Shown: in pieces, positions 7,282-15,279 of the stretch | How the letters are laid out: each line of letters opens with the position of its first letter | How positions within the stretch are numbered: the first letter of the stretch is position 1 | DNA from: CBDCFV01 sp965216425 | GTDB lineage: Bacteria; Chloroflexota; Dehalococcoidia; Lucifugimonadales; UBA3495 | Direction of reading: 5' to 3' | Assembly (NCBI GenBank): GCA_965216425.1 | Contig: CBDCFV010000006.1 | Coordinates: 1,240,001 to 1,304,000 of the forward strand | Length of the DNA: 64,000 nucleotides | Position numbers and translations under genes: made by a program | Notes under the pieces: model-generated | Databases searched by the model: none | Seen by the model: the letters and a program-made list of their open reading frames with translations, nothing else | Told to the model about the DNA's origin: nothing

Positions 7282-8043
7282 ATGGATGTACATGTCTATA
7301 CCAACCCTGGTTGATTCAGTTGCAGGACGGTGGAAGAGTTTCTGTCGTCCAATGGTGTCCAGTATGAGCACCATGACCTGGCAACCGATACGGCGGCGGT
7401 GGAATACCTGAGAAGCCGGAACATCAAGTCGGTCCCGGTGACTATCGTGGACGAGGACGAGGTGATTATCGGCTATTACCCGAAGAAGCTTATACCCGCG
7501 CTGAAATTGAACGTGAAGGTGGACCTGTCGGGCAAGACGGCATGGCTGTCGGAAAAGTACGACAAAGTGATAAACGGCGCCATCCGTGCCGCGAACCAGC
7601 TTACCGACGAACAGTTAATGGCCGAAGTGCCGTGGCGACCCTGGAGCGTGAGGGACGTCATCGTCCACATCATATCCTTCCCCGAGTTGGCATGGCTCAG
7701 CCACGAGCACGGCAGCATGAGCTCCGAGGACATGGCGGCGGCGAACGAGCGGGTCGAGGGCGTCGTCACCGGGGCGCAGATTGCCCACTACGGTGAGGGA
7801 GTCCTCAAGAACATAAAGGAGTTCCTCAAGAGCGGCAACACCGAAGCCTATGACCGGGTTGTGCCGGCCCACTACGGCGGTGAAGTTACGGTGGTGGAGT
7901 TGCTAAACATCATTCTCAGCCACAGCACCCATCACCTGAAACAGATTTACTGGTACATGGAAGGGGACTTGAGCATGACGCTTCAGGCCCCAGTCACGGA
8001 AGCGGACATGGAGGGTATTGTCACGCCCACGGCGCTCATTTAG
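7282..8043 (+). CDS. selenocysteine-containing glutaredoxin fused to a DinB-like domain
   Basis: Reading through the in-frame TGA at 7312-7314 gives 253 residues. The ATG at 7282 has AGGAGG at 7271-7276. A downstream-only start (GTG 7330) would cut away the first strand and active site of the glutaredoxin. Residues 8-14 read NPGUFSC: the TGA sits exactly where glutaredoxins have the nucleophilic first Cys of CxxC, giving UxxC. The thioredoxin fold continues with cis-Pro52 (SVPVT) and VIIGYYPKKLIPAL. Residues ~90-240 are a DinB/YfiT-like four-helix bundle with possible metal ligands His129, His214 and His218. DinB domains often serve as thiol-dependent transferases, so a selenol-glutaredoxin fusion suggests a redox or thiol-transfer enzyme. 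A hairpin fitting a bacterial SECIS follows the TGA. The alternative is a nonsense mutation of a Cys codon. Confidence 0.82.
7325..7350 (+). promoter_or_regulatory. candidate bacterial SECIS element (glutaredoxin-DinB)
   Basis: An 11-bp stem (7325-7335 with 7340-7350, three G-U pairs) closes the tetraloop GAGT at 7336-7339. The loop begins with G and lies 22 nt after the TGA, within the 16-37 nt window known for SelB-binding hairpins. It is inside the coding sequence, as in other bacterial selenoprotein mRNAs. Confidence 0.7.
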
Positions 8044-8127
8044 TAACTATCTCAAAACTAACTGTTCCTGCTCCACCCGTAGATGGCCAAAGCCTATGGA
8101 TTCCCGCCTGCGCGGGAATGACGGGTT
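8044..8127. mobile_element. MITE-like element copy 1 (3' end replaced by tandem repeats)
   Basis: It starts with AACTATCTCAAAAC (8045-8058) and contains the core hairpin ATTCCCGCCTGCGCGGGAAT followed by GACGGG, as in the copies at 38048 and 50447. The right terminal repeat is missing and the sequence runs into a GGTTGG-rich tandem array. Confidence 0.6.
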
Positions 8128-8316
8128 GGACGCCGCAGGTTGGGCGGCGCGGGTTGGACGCGCGGGTTGGGCGGCGCGGGTTAGGCACCGCTGGTTAGGC
8201 ACCGCTGGTTAGGCACCGCTGGTTGGGCGCGCTGGTTGGGCGCCGCTGGTTAGGCGCTGGTTGGGCGCTGGTTGGGCGCCGCTGGTTGGGGCACCGCTGG
8301 TTGGGCACCGCTGGGG
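8124..8316. repeat. degenerate tandem repeat, unit about GCACCGCTGGTTGG
   Basis: About 190 bp of imperfect 10-15 bp units alternating GCACCGCTGGTTAGG, GCGCTGGTTGGGC and related forms. It probably grew from the right end of the adjacent MITE-like element, since related copies have GGTTGGG at that point. The gap 8044-8387 otherwise holds no gene. Confidence 0.8.
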
Positions 8317-8387
8317 GAAAAGGTCAGGATGAGGGTTGAGGGAATTCAGGGGATACCCTATAAAGCTTCAAATTCGGAGGGGAAACC

Positions 8388-9935
8388 ATGAAGTACGACG
8401 TGATAATAATCGGAGCGGGGTCGGCGGGGGCCATTCTGGCAACGCGGTTGTCGGAAGACCCCAACCGGTCGGTGCTCCTACTTGAGGCCGGCCCGGACTA
8501 CCCGGATTTTGAGAGGCTTCCGGAGGAAGTGAAGTTCGGATACTCCACGGAAGCCGACGTCATGACCAGCGACCATAACTGGCAGTTCACCGGAAAGGCC
8601 ACCGAGACTGCTGGGCCGATGATGGTGCCCCGCGGCAAAGTAACCGGAGGCTCCAGCGCCATCAATGGCCAAGTGTTCCTGCGGGGTGTACCCGAGGACT
8701 ATGATACTTGGGCCGCCATGGGCAACGACCAGTGGACCTACCAGAACCTGTTGCCCTATTTCCGAATGATCGAGACGGACCCAGACTACAGCGGGGACTT
8801 CCACGGCAACGACGGGCCTATAATGATGCACCGGTTCAAGCAGGATACATGGCTGCCGGCACAAACGGCGTTCTATAACGCCTGCCTCTCCGCCGGCTAC
8901 CCCGACTGCCCGGACCACAACCACCCCGACACCACCGGAGTCGGGCCAATCCCATTAAACAACCCCAACGGAATCAGGATGAGCACGGCCCTGGGTTACT
9001 TGGACCAATGCAGGCACCGGTTGAACCTGACTATCCGGCCGAACTGCTTGGTTCACCGCATCGTCTTTGACGGCGACCGCGCCACAGGGGTTGAACTGGA
9101 GAGCGGCGACGAAACGTTCATAGTGGAAGGCGAGGAGATCATCCTGAGCGCCGGGGCCATCGGCTCTCCGCAGATATTGATGCTGTCGGGAGTGGGACCC
9201 CGAGAACACCTTAACAGCTTGGGCATCCCGGTCGTATCCGACCGTCCGGGAGTAGGGCAAAACATGCGGGACCATCCCAACGTTTGGGTGACTTGGCGGA
9301 CCAAAGAAGGGTTCGATCTTGACGGGATGGCTCCCAGGTCCCAGGTGACCCTCCGATACACCGCCGAAGGCTCGGACCTGCGAAACGACATGAAGATAAC
9401 CATGCAGTCCTTCGCTACGGAGCGAGTCAACCGCGGCGGCGATCGGATGCAGCCCGTGGGCATCCGAATGACGGGAGGAATTTACTTGGCCGTTGGCGCA
9501 GGCGAACTTCGCCTTGCCTCCGCAGACCCCTCGGAACAGCCTATATTGGAATACCACTACTTGGAGGAGGACTTTGACCTCACGCGCCTGCGGGAGGCGG
9601 TCCAGATCTGCATTAGCTTGGGAGAACGGGAGGAGTTCCGGGATATTATCCAGGAGCGGGTCGAACCAACCGATGAAGACCTGGCGTCCGACGAGGCCTT
9701 GGACGCTTGGTTGAGGCGGGAGGTGACCACCTCGCAGCACATCTCCTGCACTTGCAAGATGGGGCCGGAGTCTGACCCCATGGCCGTGGTCGACCAGTAC
9801 GGCAAGGTTTACGGTGTCACCGGCCTCCGTATTGCGGACGCGTCGATAATGCCCGACTGCATACGGGCAAACACCAACGTAACCACCATGGCCATAGGGG
9901 AACACGTCAGCGATTTCATAAGACAGGGCAAGTAG
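8388..9935 (+). CDS. GMC-family FAD-dependent oxidoreductase (choline dehydrogenase-like)
   Basis: A 515-residue protein with GGAGG upstream. Residues 4-35 carry the Rossmann dinucleotide motif (IIIGAGSAGAILATRLSE) ending in LLLEAGP. The GMC signature GKVTGGSSAINGQVFLRG follows at about residue 80, and the second signature GAIGSPQILMLSGVGP at about residue 255. The C-terminus has HISCTCKMG, with the His expected at the active site, and GLRIADASIMPDCIRANTN. GMC enzymes oxidise alcohols (choline, glucose, aliphatic or polyethylene glycol alcohols) using FAD; the substrate here is not deducible. It is a single gene ending in a strong terminator, convergent with the dehydrogenase at 10027. Confidence 0.93.
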   Translation: MKYDVIIIGAGSAGAILATRLSEDPNRSVLLLEAGPDYPDFERLPEEVKFGYSTEADVMTSDHNWQFTGKATETAGPMMVPRGKVTGGSSAINGQVFLRGVPEDYDTWAAMGNDQWTYQNLLPYFRMIETDPDYSGDFHGNDGPIMMHRFKQDTWLPAQTAFYNACLSAGYPDCPDHNHPDTTGVGPIPLNNPNGIRMSTALGYLDQCRHRLNLTIRPNCLVHRIVFDGDRATGVELESGDETFIVEGEEIILSAGAIGSPQILMLSGVGPREHLNSLGIPVVSDRPGVGQNMRDHPNVWVTWRTKEGFDLDGMAPRSQVTLRYTAEGSDLRNDMKITMQSFATERVNRGGDRMQPVGIRMTGGIYLAVGAGELRLASADPSEQPILEYHYLEEDFDLTRLREAVQICISLGEREEFRDIIQERVEPTDEDLASDEALDAWLRREVTTSQHISCTCKMGPESDPMAVVDQYGKVYGVTGLRIADASIMPDCIRANTNVTTMAIGEHVSDFIRQGK

Positions 9936-9962
9936 GCTTCCCCGCCAGTTTGGAACTGCGCT

Positions 9963-9998
9963 ATCGGGGTCCGGGATTTCCGGGCCCCGATGCTTTTT
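9963..9998 (+). terminator. intrinsic terminator of the GMC gene
   Basis: A 12-bp GC-rich stem (ATCGGGG pairing with CCCCGAT, plus inner pairs) is followed by TGCTTTTT. It lies between convergent genes. Confidence 0.8.
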
Positions 9999-10026
9999 CG
10001 GGTTACCGGCCTGGAGAGGGCCGCCG

Positions 10027-10980
10027 TCAGAACCAGTTGGCCTTGTCCACCACGTTCCGCAGCGAGCGGCCTTCATTGAACCGGACGCAGTTGTCGATGA
10101 ACAGCTCGGTGCGCCGTTCCTGCAAGTAAGGCCCGTTACCAGCAACGTGAGGGGTGAGCAGTACTCCGGGCGCTGTCCAAAGGGGATGACCGGCGGGCAG
10201 CGGTTCTATTTGATACACATCCAACCCGGCCCCGGCGATTTCGCCCGACTCCAACGCGGCCACCAAGTCATCCAATACCACTGTGGCCCCGCGGCCGATG
10301 TTAATGAAGAACGCGCTGCTCTTCATCGCCGCGAACTGCGGCGCCTGGAACATCTCTTGCGTTTGAGGCGTCTCCGGCACCGTGACTACCACGAAATCTC
10401 CCATGGGCAGAACCTGGTCCAGAGCTTCGGGACGGTGTAGCTCAGCCACACCCGGCGGAGGCTGGGACGCCCGCGGGTCGACCGCGATAACCCTCATGCC
10501 GAACTCGGCGCATAGCCGTGCCGTTTCCCCGCCGATGCCGCCAATGCCTACGATGACTACGGTTGCTTCCGGCAGGTAGATGGTGTCGTACCCCGGCCGC
10601 CAGACGCCTTGCACTTGCTGGGGGATGTAAACTTGCAGGCCCCTGGCAAAGCCCAGCAGCAGGGACATGATGTGGGCGCTTATGTGGTCGTTGTAGATTT
10701 CACGGGTGTTGGTCATTACAAGGTCACGGTTGACCAACCCTTCGTGGTAGTAACCGGCCCTGGGCCCTGCTTGGGGGCAGGCAACCCACTTCAGGTTGTT
10801 GGCCCGCTCCAGAAGTTCCGGCACTATGTCCCCAAAGGCGGCGTCGGCATCTCCGATAACCTCCATCGCCTCCCCCACTGTGGGACACAGGTGGACGTCT
10901 ATATCGGGGATGGCCTCCCTCAGCCTGTCGGGCCAGTCATCCTGGTAGTTTGGGGGACAGATAACCATCTTGAAGGCCAT
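10027..10980 (-). CDS. D-isomer-specific 2-hydroxyacid dehydrogenase family protein
   Basis: A 317-residue protein; the ATG at 10980 follows GAGGAG. It has the two-domain 2-hydroxyacid dehydrogenase pattern: the NAD-binding VIVGIGGIGGETARL with the acidic residue at the end of the next strand (IAVDPR), the substrate-binding Arg in NIGRGATV, and the catalytic His in LLTPHVAGN near the C-terminus. Such enzymes interconvert 2-oxoacids and D-2-hydroxyacids such as glyoxylate/glycolate or phosphoglycerate. The cap is closest in feel to glyoxylate/hydroxypyruvate reductase-like members, but the substrate is undetermined. It is convergent with the GMC oxidoreductase. Confidence 0.9.
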   Translation of the reverse strand: MAFKMVICPPNYQDDWPDRLREAIPDIDVHLCPTVGEAMEVIGDADAAFGDIVPELLERANNLKWVACPQAGPRAGYYHEGLVNRDLVMTNTREIYNDHISAHIMSLLLGFARGLQVYIPQQVQGVWRPGYDTIYLPEATVVIVGIGGIGGETARLCAEFGMRVIAVDPRASQPPPGVAELHRPEALDQVLPMGDFVVVTVPETPQTQEMFQAPQFAAMKSSAFFINIGRGATVVLDDLVAALESGEIAGAGLDVYQIEPLPAGHPLWTAPGVLLTPHVAGNGPYLQERRTELFIDNCVRFNEGRSLRNVVDKANWF

Positions 10981-11015
10981 GGGTTTCACTCCTCTTGACG
11001 GCGTTACTAACCGGT

Positions 11016-11372
11016 CTAATACAAGATCGCGTGCGTCGGGACCAATCTCTGGTTGACGGGATCAACGGCCAACAGAAGCCCCTCAAGAGTGTAAGCGCCC
11101 AGAAGGGGAGGGGCGCCGTCCTCCCCGAAAACCACCAGAGTAGTGACGGCTTCCCCGTTGATGATGACTTGGGCCTCGCCCATATCCATCTCTATCCGGC
11201 GGCCGTCCGCCAATTCGAATTGGGCCTGTCTTGTTGCCGAAATCCCCATTTCTCTCAACAGATTGGAAGGCAGCACCGTATATGTGGCTCCGGTATCTAC
11301 CGTAGCCTCAACCTGCCTGCCTTGCCCATCACCAAGGTTCACAATAGTCATGGGCCAGCTAAATGCTCCCAT
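11016..11372 (-). CDS. retropepsin-like aspartyl protease (clan AA)
   Basis: A 118-residue single-domain protein with EATVDTGATYTVLPSNLL, the DTGA active-site loop of retroviral-type aspartyl proteases, at about residue 26. A later hydrophobic LLGAYTLEGLLLAVDP corresponds to the second strand-helix segment. Single-domain members work as homodimers, with each chain giving one catalytic Asp. Bacterial stand-alone members are common in Chloroflexota and cyanobacteria; their substrates are mostly unknown. It lies just upstream of the dehydrogenase on the same strand (36 nt gap). A second, damaged member of the superfamily lies at 52611-53021. Confidence 0.85.
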   Translation of the reverse strand: MGAFSWPMTIVNLGDGQGRQVEATVDTGATYTVLPSNLLREMGISATRQAQFELADGRRIEMDMGEAQVIINGEAVTTLVVFGEDGAPPLLGAYTLEGLLLAVDPVNQRLVPTHAILY

Positions 11373-11514
11373 CTTCGTTCTCCCGCTACCTGGGCCTTAA
11401 TTCCATGTGTTCGCTTACCTTTTATTGGAAGCACCGATATCCGAGCTACTCCCGCTTATTCTACTCCATTTACGGAAACATCATCCCTCAAGACCGATTG
11501 TCCCGGTCTGTTCG

Positions 11515-11543
11515 TTGACACGCAGAATGCCCCCCTTTACACT
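11515..11543 (+). promoter_or_regulatory. sigma70-type promoter for the TPR gene
   Basis: TTGACA (11515-11520), a 17-bp spacer and TACACT (11538-11543), 71 bp before the ATG at 11615. Confidence 0.65.
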
Positions 11544-11614
11544 CCCATTTATGCTGACGCAGAAATTTATGATGTCCGTCGGGGCTACTGATTAAAGGCG
11601 GAGCGAGGTAGAAG

Positions 11615-13060
11615 ATGAATGAGAGTGTCAGAATAAAAGACCGATTCGGTCTTCCCTTGAGTACCCATTCCCAAGTTGCCGTGGACCATTGGCAGGAGGG
11701 CGTCGACCGGATGCTTTCCCAGGACTACGCGCCGGAGGAGAAGCTGCAACAGGCCCTGGATATAGATGAAGGGTTTGCTTTGGCCCACGGCTGCCAAGCT
11801 TACGTTGGGATGATCCGGGGAGACGCCGCTCAGGCGAAGGCGAGCTCCGACCGCGCCCGCGAATTGGCGCCGGGTGTCTCGGACCGGGAGAAGCAGGCGA
11901 TCGAGGCCATCGGCCTGTGGGTCGATGGCAAAGGCCCGCAGTCGTTGGCGCTGGCCCGCGAGCATCTGAAGGAATATCCTCGAGACGCTTTGATGTCCCG
12001 GTTGGCCCAACGATTGTTCATGCTGGGGTGCAGCGGCGCCGGGGTGCCCAGCTTCCCGGGTGAACTGTTCGAAATGTGCAACAGCATCGCGCCCCACTGC
12101 ATGGATGACTGGTCGTTCCTCAGCCAATACTCCTTCGCCCATCACGAGACCGGCCGGTTGGACGAGGCGCTCAAGCTGGCGCAGCGGTCCCTGGACATGC
12201 GGCCCACCAACGCCGTCGCCTCCCATTCGGTGACTCACGTTTACTTCGAGAAGGGAGACGCATCGTCGGGCGACGATTTTCTGGGCAATTGGATCACCTG
12301 CTTCGACAAGCGTGCGCCGTACCACGTGCACCTGTCGTGGCACCTTGCTCTGTTCCGGTTAGCCTTGGGCCACTATCAGGACGCCGTTGGGCTTTACGAG
12401 TCCGACATCCGACCGTCGGTGGTCGCCAAGAGCCCCACTTCACTGTCCGACAGCGCGTCGTTGATGTGGCGGTTGCAGTTGTACGGCAAGACCCCTCCGC
12501 CGATGCCTTGGGAAGAGGTCCGCGACCAAGCCGCACCGGCCGCCGACAGGAACGGTCCGGCCTTCCGGGACGCCCATGCCGCGTTGGCCTTCGGAGCTTG
12601 CGGCGATGACGCAGCCATGGGTCAATTGGTTGACCGGCTTGGGAAGTTGGCAGATCAGGGCAACGCGTTGGCCGCCGAAGTTACGCTGCCCTTGGTGCAG
12701 GGGATATCCGCCTTTGCCCAAGAGAACTACTCTGAATCGGTGCGCTTGCTGGAACCGCAGATGAAGCAACTGGAGAGAATCGGAGGCAGTCACGCCCAGC
12801 GCGAGGTGTTCGAGGACACGATGTTGGAGGCTTACCTCCGGGCCGAGCAGTTCGACAAGGCCCAGGATATGCTGAATGAACGGCTCAGCCGCCGGGCATC
12901 GGTACGCGACACCTTCTGGCTGGGCCGGAACCAATCCGCGGTCGGCAATGCCGAAGCGGCCAAGTCGGCTATTAGCGATGTTTTGGCCCGATGGCAGGAC
13001 GTTGACCGGGCCTCTCCGGAAATCAGCAATGTGACCGAATTGGCGAACGTACTGAGCTAA
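11615..13060 (+). CDS. TPR-containing protein of the TTC38 type
   Basis: A 481-residue helical-repeat protein. It opens with a TTC38-like segment (DRFGLPLSTHSQVAVDHWQE) and continues with several TPR-like helix pairs (for example HHETGRLDEALKLAQRSLDM). The conserved TTC38 features HSVTHVYFEKG and YHVHLSWHLALFRLALG appear in the middle. The family has no established enzymatic activity; TPR arrays bind partner proteins. It has its own promoter and is followed 40 nt later by two polysaccharide-deacetylase-like genes in the same direction, so a shared transcript is possible. Confidence 0.85.
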   Translation: MNESVRIKDRFGLPLSTHSQVAVDHWQEGVDRMLSQDYAPEEKLQQALDIDEGFALAHGCQAYVGMIRGDAAQAKASSDRARELAPGVSDREKQAIEAIGLWVDGKGPQSLALAREHLKEYPRDALMSRLAQRLFMLGCSGAGVPSFPGELFEMCNSIAPHCMDDWSFLSQYSFAHHETGRLDEALKLAQRSLDMRPTNAVASHSVTHVYFEKGDASSGDDFLGNWITCFDKRAPYHVHLSWHLALFRLALGHYQDAVGLYESDIRPSVVAKSPTSLSDSASLMWRLQLYGKTPPPMPWEEVRDQAAPAADRNGPAFRDAHAALAFGACGDDAAMGQLVDRLGKLADQGNALAAEVTLPLVQGISAFAQENYSESVRLLEPQMKQLERIGGSHAQREVFEDTMLEAYLRAEQFDKAQDMLNERLSRRASVRDTFWLGRNQSAVGNAEAAKSAISDVLARWQDVDRASPEISNVTELANVLS

Positions 13061-13100
13061 GGCTGCTCGTTTCCGCTATTAATCGAGGAGGTGATTCGAC

Positions 13101-13997
13101 ATGGCGTTACCACCGGAACGCGTCAATTACAGTCCAATTATCGAAAGGCCGCCCATCAAGTGGCCCAATGACGCCAGGGTGGCGTTGTGGATCGCTCCCA
13201 ACGTGGAGCACTATGAGTACGAGCCGGTGTTCGATGGAGTGCGCGAGCCTTGGCCCCGCACTCCCTATCCTGATGTGCAGCAGTACACCTACCGGGACTA
13301 CGGCAACCGCGTGGGGTTCTGGCGGATGCTGGAGGTGCTGGACAAGCACAGCATCCGGTGCTGCGTGTCAATCAACCTGGCGGTGTTCGAGCACTTCCCG
13401 GAAATACGAGACGCCATGGTGCAGCGAAACTGGGACTACATGAGCCACGGCATCTACAACACTAGATATCTCAACACCTACACCGAGGAAGAGGAGCGGG
13501 AGTTTTACCGCGACTGCATCGACACGTTGAAGCGGGAGACGGGCAAGCAACTTAAAGGAATGCTGGGGCCGGCCATATCCGGCACCGAACGCACTCCCGA
13601 CCTGATGGCCGAAGCGGGCCTCCTCTATCACACAGATTGGATGCACGACGACCAGCCCGTTCCCATCAAAGTAAAGGATGGGAAGCTTATATCCGTCCCT
13701 TACTCCATAGAGCTGAACGACTCGCCCCTCTTCAGACACCATTACGAAGCGGACTACTTCGCGGAGATTTGCAAGGCCCAGTTCGACCAGCTTTACAAAG
13801 AGGGCGCCGAAAGCGGGCGGGTAATGTGCATCGCATTGCACCCGTTCTTAGTGGGTCAACCGCACCGGATCAAGTTCCTGGACGACGTCCTGGGGTACAT
13901 CATGTCCCACGACGGCGTATGGCAGACCACCGCGGACGACATCGCCGAGTACTATATGGAAAATTACTACGATGCCGCGGTGGCGGGCGGCCAATAA
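13101..13997 (+). CDS. polysaccharide deacetylase-family (PuuE-like) hydrolase, copy 1
   Basis: A 298-residue protein with GAGGAGGTGATT before the ATG. The NodB-homology fold is recognisable: VALWIAPNVEHYEYEP, YGNRVGFWRMLEVLDKHSIR, MSHGIYNTRYL, MLGPAISGTERTPDLMAEAG, YHTDWMHDDQP and LHPFLVGQPHR. The full metal triad (Asp, His, His) of classical deacetylases is not evident, because the second His after SHG is missing. This resembles the metal-independent PuuE allantoinase and related amide hydrolases. Candidate reactions are hydrolysis of a cyclic ureide or an N-acyl bond. Two paralogues exist in the window (14147-15079, 53297-54163). Confidence 0.82.
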   Translation: MALPPERVNYSPIIERPPIKWPNDARVALWIAPNVEHYEYEPVFDGVREPWPRTPYPDVQQYTYRDYGNRVGFWRMLEVLDKHSIRCCVSINLAVFEHFPEIRDAMVQRNWDYMSHGIYNTRYLNTYTEEEEREFYRDCIDTLKRETGKQLKGMLGPAISGTERTPDLMAEAGLLYHTDWMHDDQPVPIKVKDGKLISVPYSIELNDSPLFRHHYEADYFAEICKAQFDQLYKEGAESGRVMCIALHPFLVGQPHRIKFLDDVLGYIMSHDGVWQTTADDIAEYYMENYYDAAVAGGQ

Positions 13998-14014
13998 GCG
14001 ATGGCCGGTGGTTT

Positions 14015-14105
14015 ACCGCAGAGTACGCAAAGACCGCGGAGTTTTTTGGATTTTCTCCAGCCTCCACCAATCCAAAAACTCCGCGCTCTCCGTGTGCTCT
14101 GCGGT
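14015..14105. repeat. imperfect large inverted repeat between two deacetylase genes
   Basis: Arms 14015-14052 and 14069-14105 share ACCGCAGAG and CGCGGAGTTTTTGGATT in opposite orientation, around a short spacer. It would form a long hairpin in RNA or DNA. A single related arm occurs at 4228-4266. No coding potential is seen. Confidence 0.7.
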
Positions 14106-14146
14106 GAAAAACTGACCACTGATCATTCAAAAGGGAGGGCCCATAA

Positions 14147-15079
14147 ATGCCAGCAGAGCGCCGGTTCGGGATGGACCACGAACACCACGAATGGGATCCC
14201 ATCATCAATCGCGGCAAATTGCGCTGGCCCACCGCGTCGGGTTCCGGGGAGCCGGCCCGGGTTGCCCTTTCCGTGGTCGTGAATTTGGAACACATGGAAT
14301 GGCAAGCGCCCGAGGGCAGCTTCAGCACCAGCTTGGGCGGCGGGCTTGGGGCTCGCGGTTGGCCCGACTATGCCCAGTTGTCCCACCGGGAGTACGGCCA
14401 CCGCGTCGGCATTTTCCGGATTTTGGACACGTTGGAAAAGCACGGCATCAAGGCCACAGTAGCCATGGATGCCCTCACCGCTGAGCATTACCCCTACTTG
14501 GTGGAGCACTGCTTAGGCCGGGGCTGCGAAATAATAGGCCACGGCATTTCGGTGAGCCAAATGATCACCAGCCGGATGACGGAGCAGGAAGAGACGGAAT
14601 ACATCCAATCGTCCGTCGATGCCATCACCCGCGCAACCGGCAGTGCCCCGGCCGGTTGGCTTGGCCCTGAATACGGCGAGTCGGCCCGGACGCCCAAGTT
14701 GCTTTCGGCTGCTGGCATCCAATACGTGTGCGATTGGGCGAACGACGAGCAACCATACAGGATCATCAGCGGCCAAGGCAACATGTTCGCGCTGCCTCTG
14801 ATGGTGGAGTTGGATGACCTGGTGGCGTTGTGGGCACGCCGGGTGACGGTGGGACGCTATCGGGACATGTTGAAAGACGGATTTGATATCCTGCACCAGG
14901 ACGGAGCGGACAACGGAAGGCTGATGGCAATTAACATCCACCCGTGGCTGATGGGTCAGCCTTTCCGCATAGGGTACTTGGACGACGCTTTGTCCCACAT
15001 GATGCGGCAGGGCGGCGTGTGGGCGGCCACAGGGTCCGAGGTGGTGGACTGGTACCGGAACAATCCGCCGGTCGCTTGA
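14147..15079 (+). CDS. polysaccharide deacetylase-family (PuuE-like) hydrolase, copy 2
   Basis: A 310-residue paralogue of the preceding gene, starting at 14147 (MPAERRFGMDHEHHEWDP) after AAGGGAGG. It shares YGHRVGIFRILDTLEKHGIK, IGHGISVSQMITSRM, WLGPEYGESARTPKLLSAAG, YVCDWANDEQP and NIHPWLMGQPFRIGY. As in copy 1, the second His of the metal triad is absent. Divergence between copies is high enough to suggest different substrates. It is separated from copy 1 by the inverted repeat at 14015-14105, and followed by a MITE-like element before GrdB. Confidence 0.82.
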   Translation: MPAERRFGMDHEHHEWDPIINRGKLRWPTASGSGEPARVALSVVVNLEHMEWQAPEGSFSTSLGGGLGARGWPDYAQLSHREYGHRVGIFRILDTLEKHGIKATVAMDALTAEHYPYLVEHCLGRGCEIIGHGISVSQMITSRMTEQEETEYIQSSVDAITRATGSAPAGWLGPEYGESARTPKLLSAAGIQYVCDWANDEQPYRIISGQGNMFALPLMVELDDLVALWARRVTVGRYRDMLKDGFDILHQDGADNGRLMAINIHPWLMGQPFRIGYLDDALSHMMRQGGVWAATGSEVVDWYRNNPPVA

Positions 15080-15157
15080 CCTGGTGCACCTCGGCATTCC
15101 AGCCGCGGCTGATCAATAAGAAACTTATTCAGGACCAAGTGTCACCGGTGACATACT

Positions 15158-15268
15158 GTAGTTGTTGACCGAAGCTTATGGATTCCCGCCTGCGCGGGAA
15201 TGACGGTTGGGTGGTGCGACAAGTGTGACGAGTTGGATAATGCGACGAGTTTTGGGATGATTTCCAAG
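15158..15268. mobile_element. MITE-like element copy 2 (degenerate)
   Basis: It contains the core hairpin ATTCCCGCCTGCGCGGGAAT (about 15181) and GACGG, and ends with a GAGTTTTGGGATGATTTCC segment corresponding to the right terminal repeat. The left terminal repeat is degraded. It lies directly upstream of GrdB. Confidence 0.5.
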
Positions 15269-15279
15269 GAAGGACTGCG

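Noticed and set aside
8124..8316. Possible CRISPR array
   Set aside because: The units are contiguous and degenerate, with no unique spacers and no cas genes nearby.
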